In this document: positions 63,609-64,000 of the stretch, in pieces | Numbering within the stretch: the stretch's first letter is position 1 | How the letters are laid out: every line of letters begins with the position of its first letter | Source of the DNA: Chitinophagaceae bacterium | Lineage (GTDB): Bacteria > Bacteroidota > Bacteroidia > Chitinophagales > Chitinophagaceae | Assembly: GCA_016787135.1 (NCBI GenBank) | Contig: JAEUVK010000066.1 | Location: 1-64,000 of the forward strand | Reading direction: 5' to 3' | DNA: 64,000 bases | Translations under genes and position numbers: made by a program | Notes under the pieces: model-generated | What the model was told of the DNA's origin: nothing | Databases searched by the model: none | What the model saw: the letters and a program-made list of their open reading frames with translations, nothing else

Positions 63609-64000
63609 TCAGGCAATATCTTTCTGGTGATCAATGATGAATTGGATCAGGCCCTCCAGCGATACATCATCAATGCGGGATACCGCATCATTGATCTCTT
63701 CCCGGTTTACCTGTGCCGCGAATGAGGGCGTTTTTAATCTTTTCAATACGCTTTTTGGCTCCAGGCCGTCATACCGTGTTGGCCGTATCAATGCAGCCGC
63801 ATGTATAAAACCGGAAAGTTCATCTATCGCATAGATCATCTTGTCCATTTTGCTAACGGGCTCTACTCCGAAATAATTTGGACCATGAGAAGCGATACAA
63901 CGGATAACATCCGGGTCAATATTCCTTCTTTCTAACTCTTCTATAATGATGCGGCAGTGATCGTCGGGATATTTTTCCCAGTCGGCATCATGCAGCAGGC
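63609..64000 (-). CDS. HD-domain protein, partial (5' end outside window)
   Basis: 130 codons remain open to the right edge, so the start lies beyond base 64000. The visible part begins LLHDADWEKYPDDHCRIII with the His-Asp pair of the HD metal-binding fold and continues EELERRNIDPDVIRCIASHG, AIDELSGFIHAAALIRPTRY and a helical end. HD proteins are metal-dependent phosphohydrolases acting on nucleotides or related phosphates. The substrate cannot be deduced. The gene is convergent with the GH2-GH53 gene, 4 bp from its stop. Confidence 0.75.
   Translation of the reverse strand, partial: LLHDADWEKYPDDHCRIIIEELERRNIDPDVIRCIASHGPNYFGVEPVSKMDKMIYAIDELSGFIHAAALIRPTRYDGLEPKSVLKRLKTPSFAAQVNREEINDAVSRIDDVSLEGLIQFIIDHQKDIA

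Overview
The window looks like a chromosomal piece of a Bacteroidota genome, most likely a Chitinophagaceae relative. The evidence is two SusC/SusD pairs with SusE/SusF-type lipoproteins, type IX secretion C-terminal tails on secreted enzymes, TAnnTTTG-type promoter boxes, and almost no Shine-Dalgarno sequences. The family-level placement is inference; nothing here is a phylogenetic marker read at species level. I see no rRNA, tRNA, CRISPR array, insertion sequence or phage gene.

Layout. 1-4043: a partial GH3 glucosidase, a lipoprotein formylglycine-generating-enzyme homologue with both active-site cysteines, and a complete GH3. 4050-12825 is mostly housekeeping: a PaaE-like reductase with a TetR regulator, a PfkB kinase, a lamin-tail-domain secreted protein, aspartate-semialdehyde dehydrogenase behind what looks like a complete transcription attenuator, a DUF2461 protein and DNA ligase LigA. 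12964-22660: a secreted GH13 amylase, a Nudix-like regulator, LacI regulator 1 and SusC1/SusD1. 22804-32860: three tandem ~1,110-residue FG-GAP/VCBS lipoproteins. 32884-42182: a membrane-anchored protein of unknown role, then a sugar block (SLC45-like transporter, fructokinase-like kinase, amylosucrase-type GH13; on the other strand LacI regulator 2, a second MFS transporter and a GH37 trehalase). 42337-46816: a probable four-gene unit with two vanadium-haloperoxidase/PAP2-type lipoproteins around a predicted beta-barrel. 46896-60153: a secreted GH65 enzyme, SusC2/SusD2/SusE/SusF, a secreted GH13 amylase and a GH53 galactanase. 60197-63604: a GH2-GH53 fusion. The right edge holds a truncated HD-domain gene.

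How the parts fit. The secreted GH13, GH65 and Sus proteins point to alpha-glucan and alpha-glucoside capture at the cell surface. The cytoplasmic amylosucrase-type enzyme, fructokinase and trehalase would process imported sucrose- and trehalose-like sugars. GH53 and GH2-GH53 add beta-1,4-galactan breakdown, and GH3 adds beta-glucoside cleavage. Two LacI proteins with nearly the same DNA-binding helix, together with a recurrent AACGATTG / GCAAACGTTTGC sequence family at gene starts, suggest one shared regulon joining these blocks.

The most notable observations are the asd attenuator (leader peptide plus mutually exclusive hairpins), the start-codon-proximal AACGATTGCTT motif family, the asd terminator buried inside a convergent coding sequence, the GH2-GH53 fusion, and the haloperoxidase-barrel-haloperoxidase operon.
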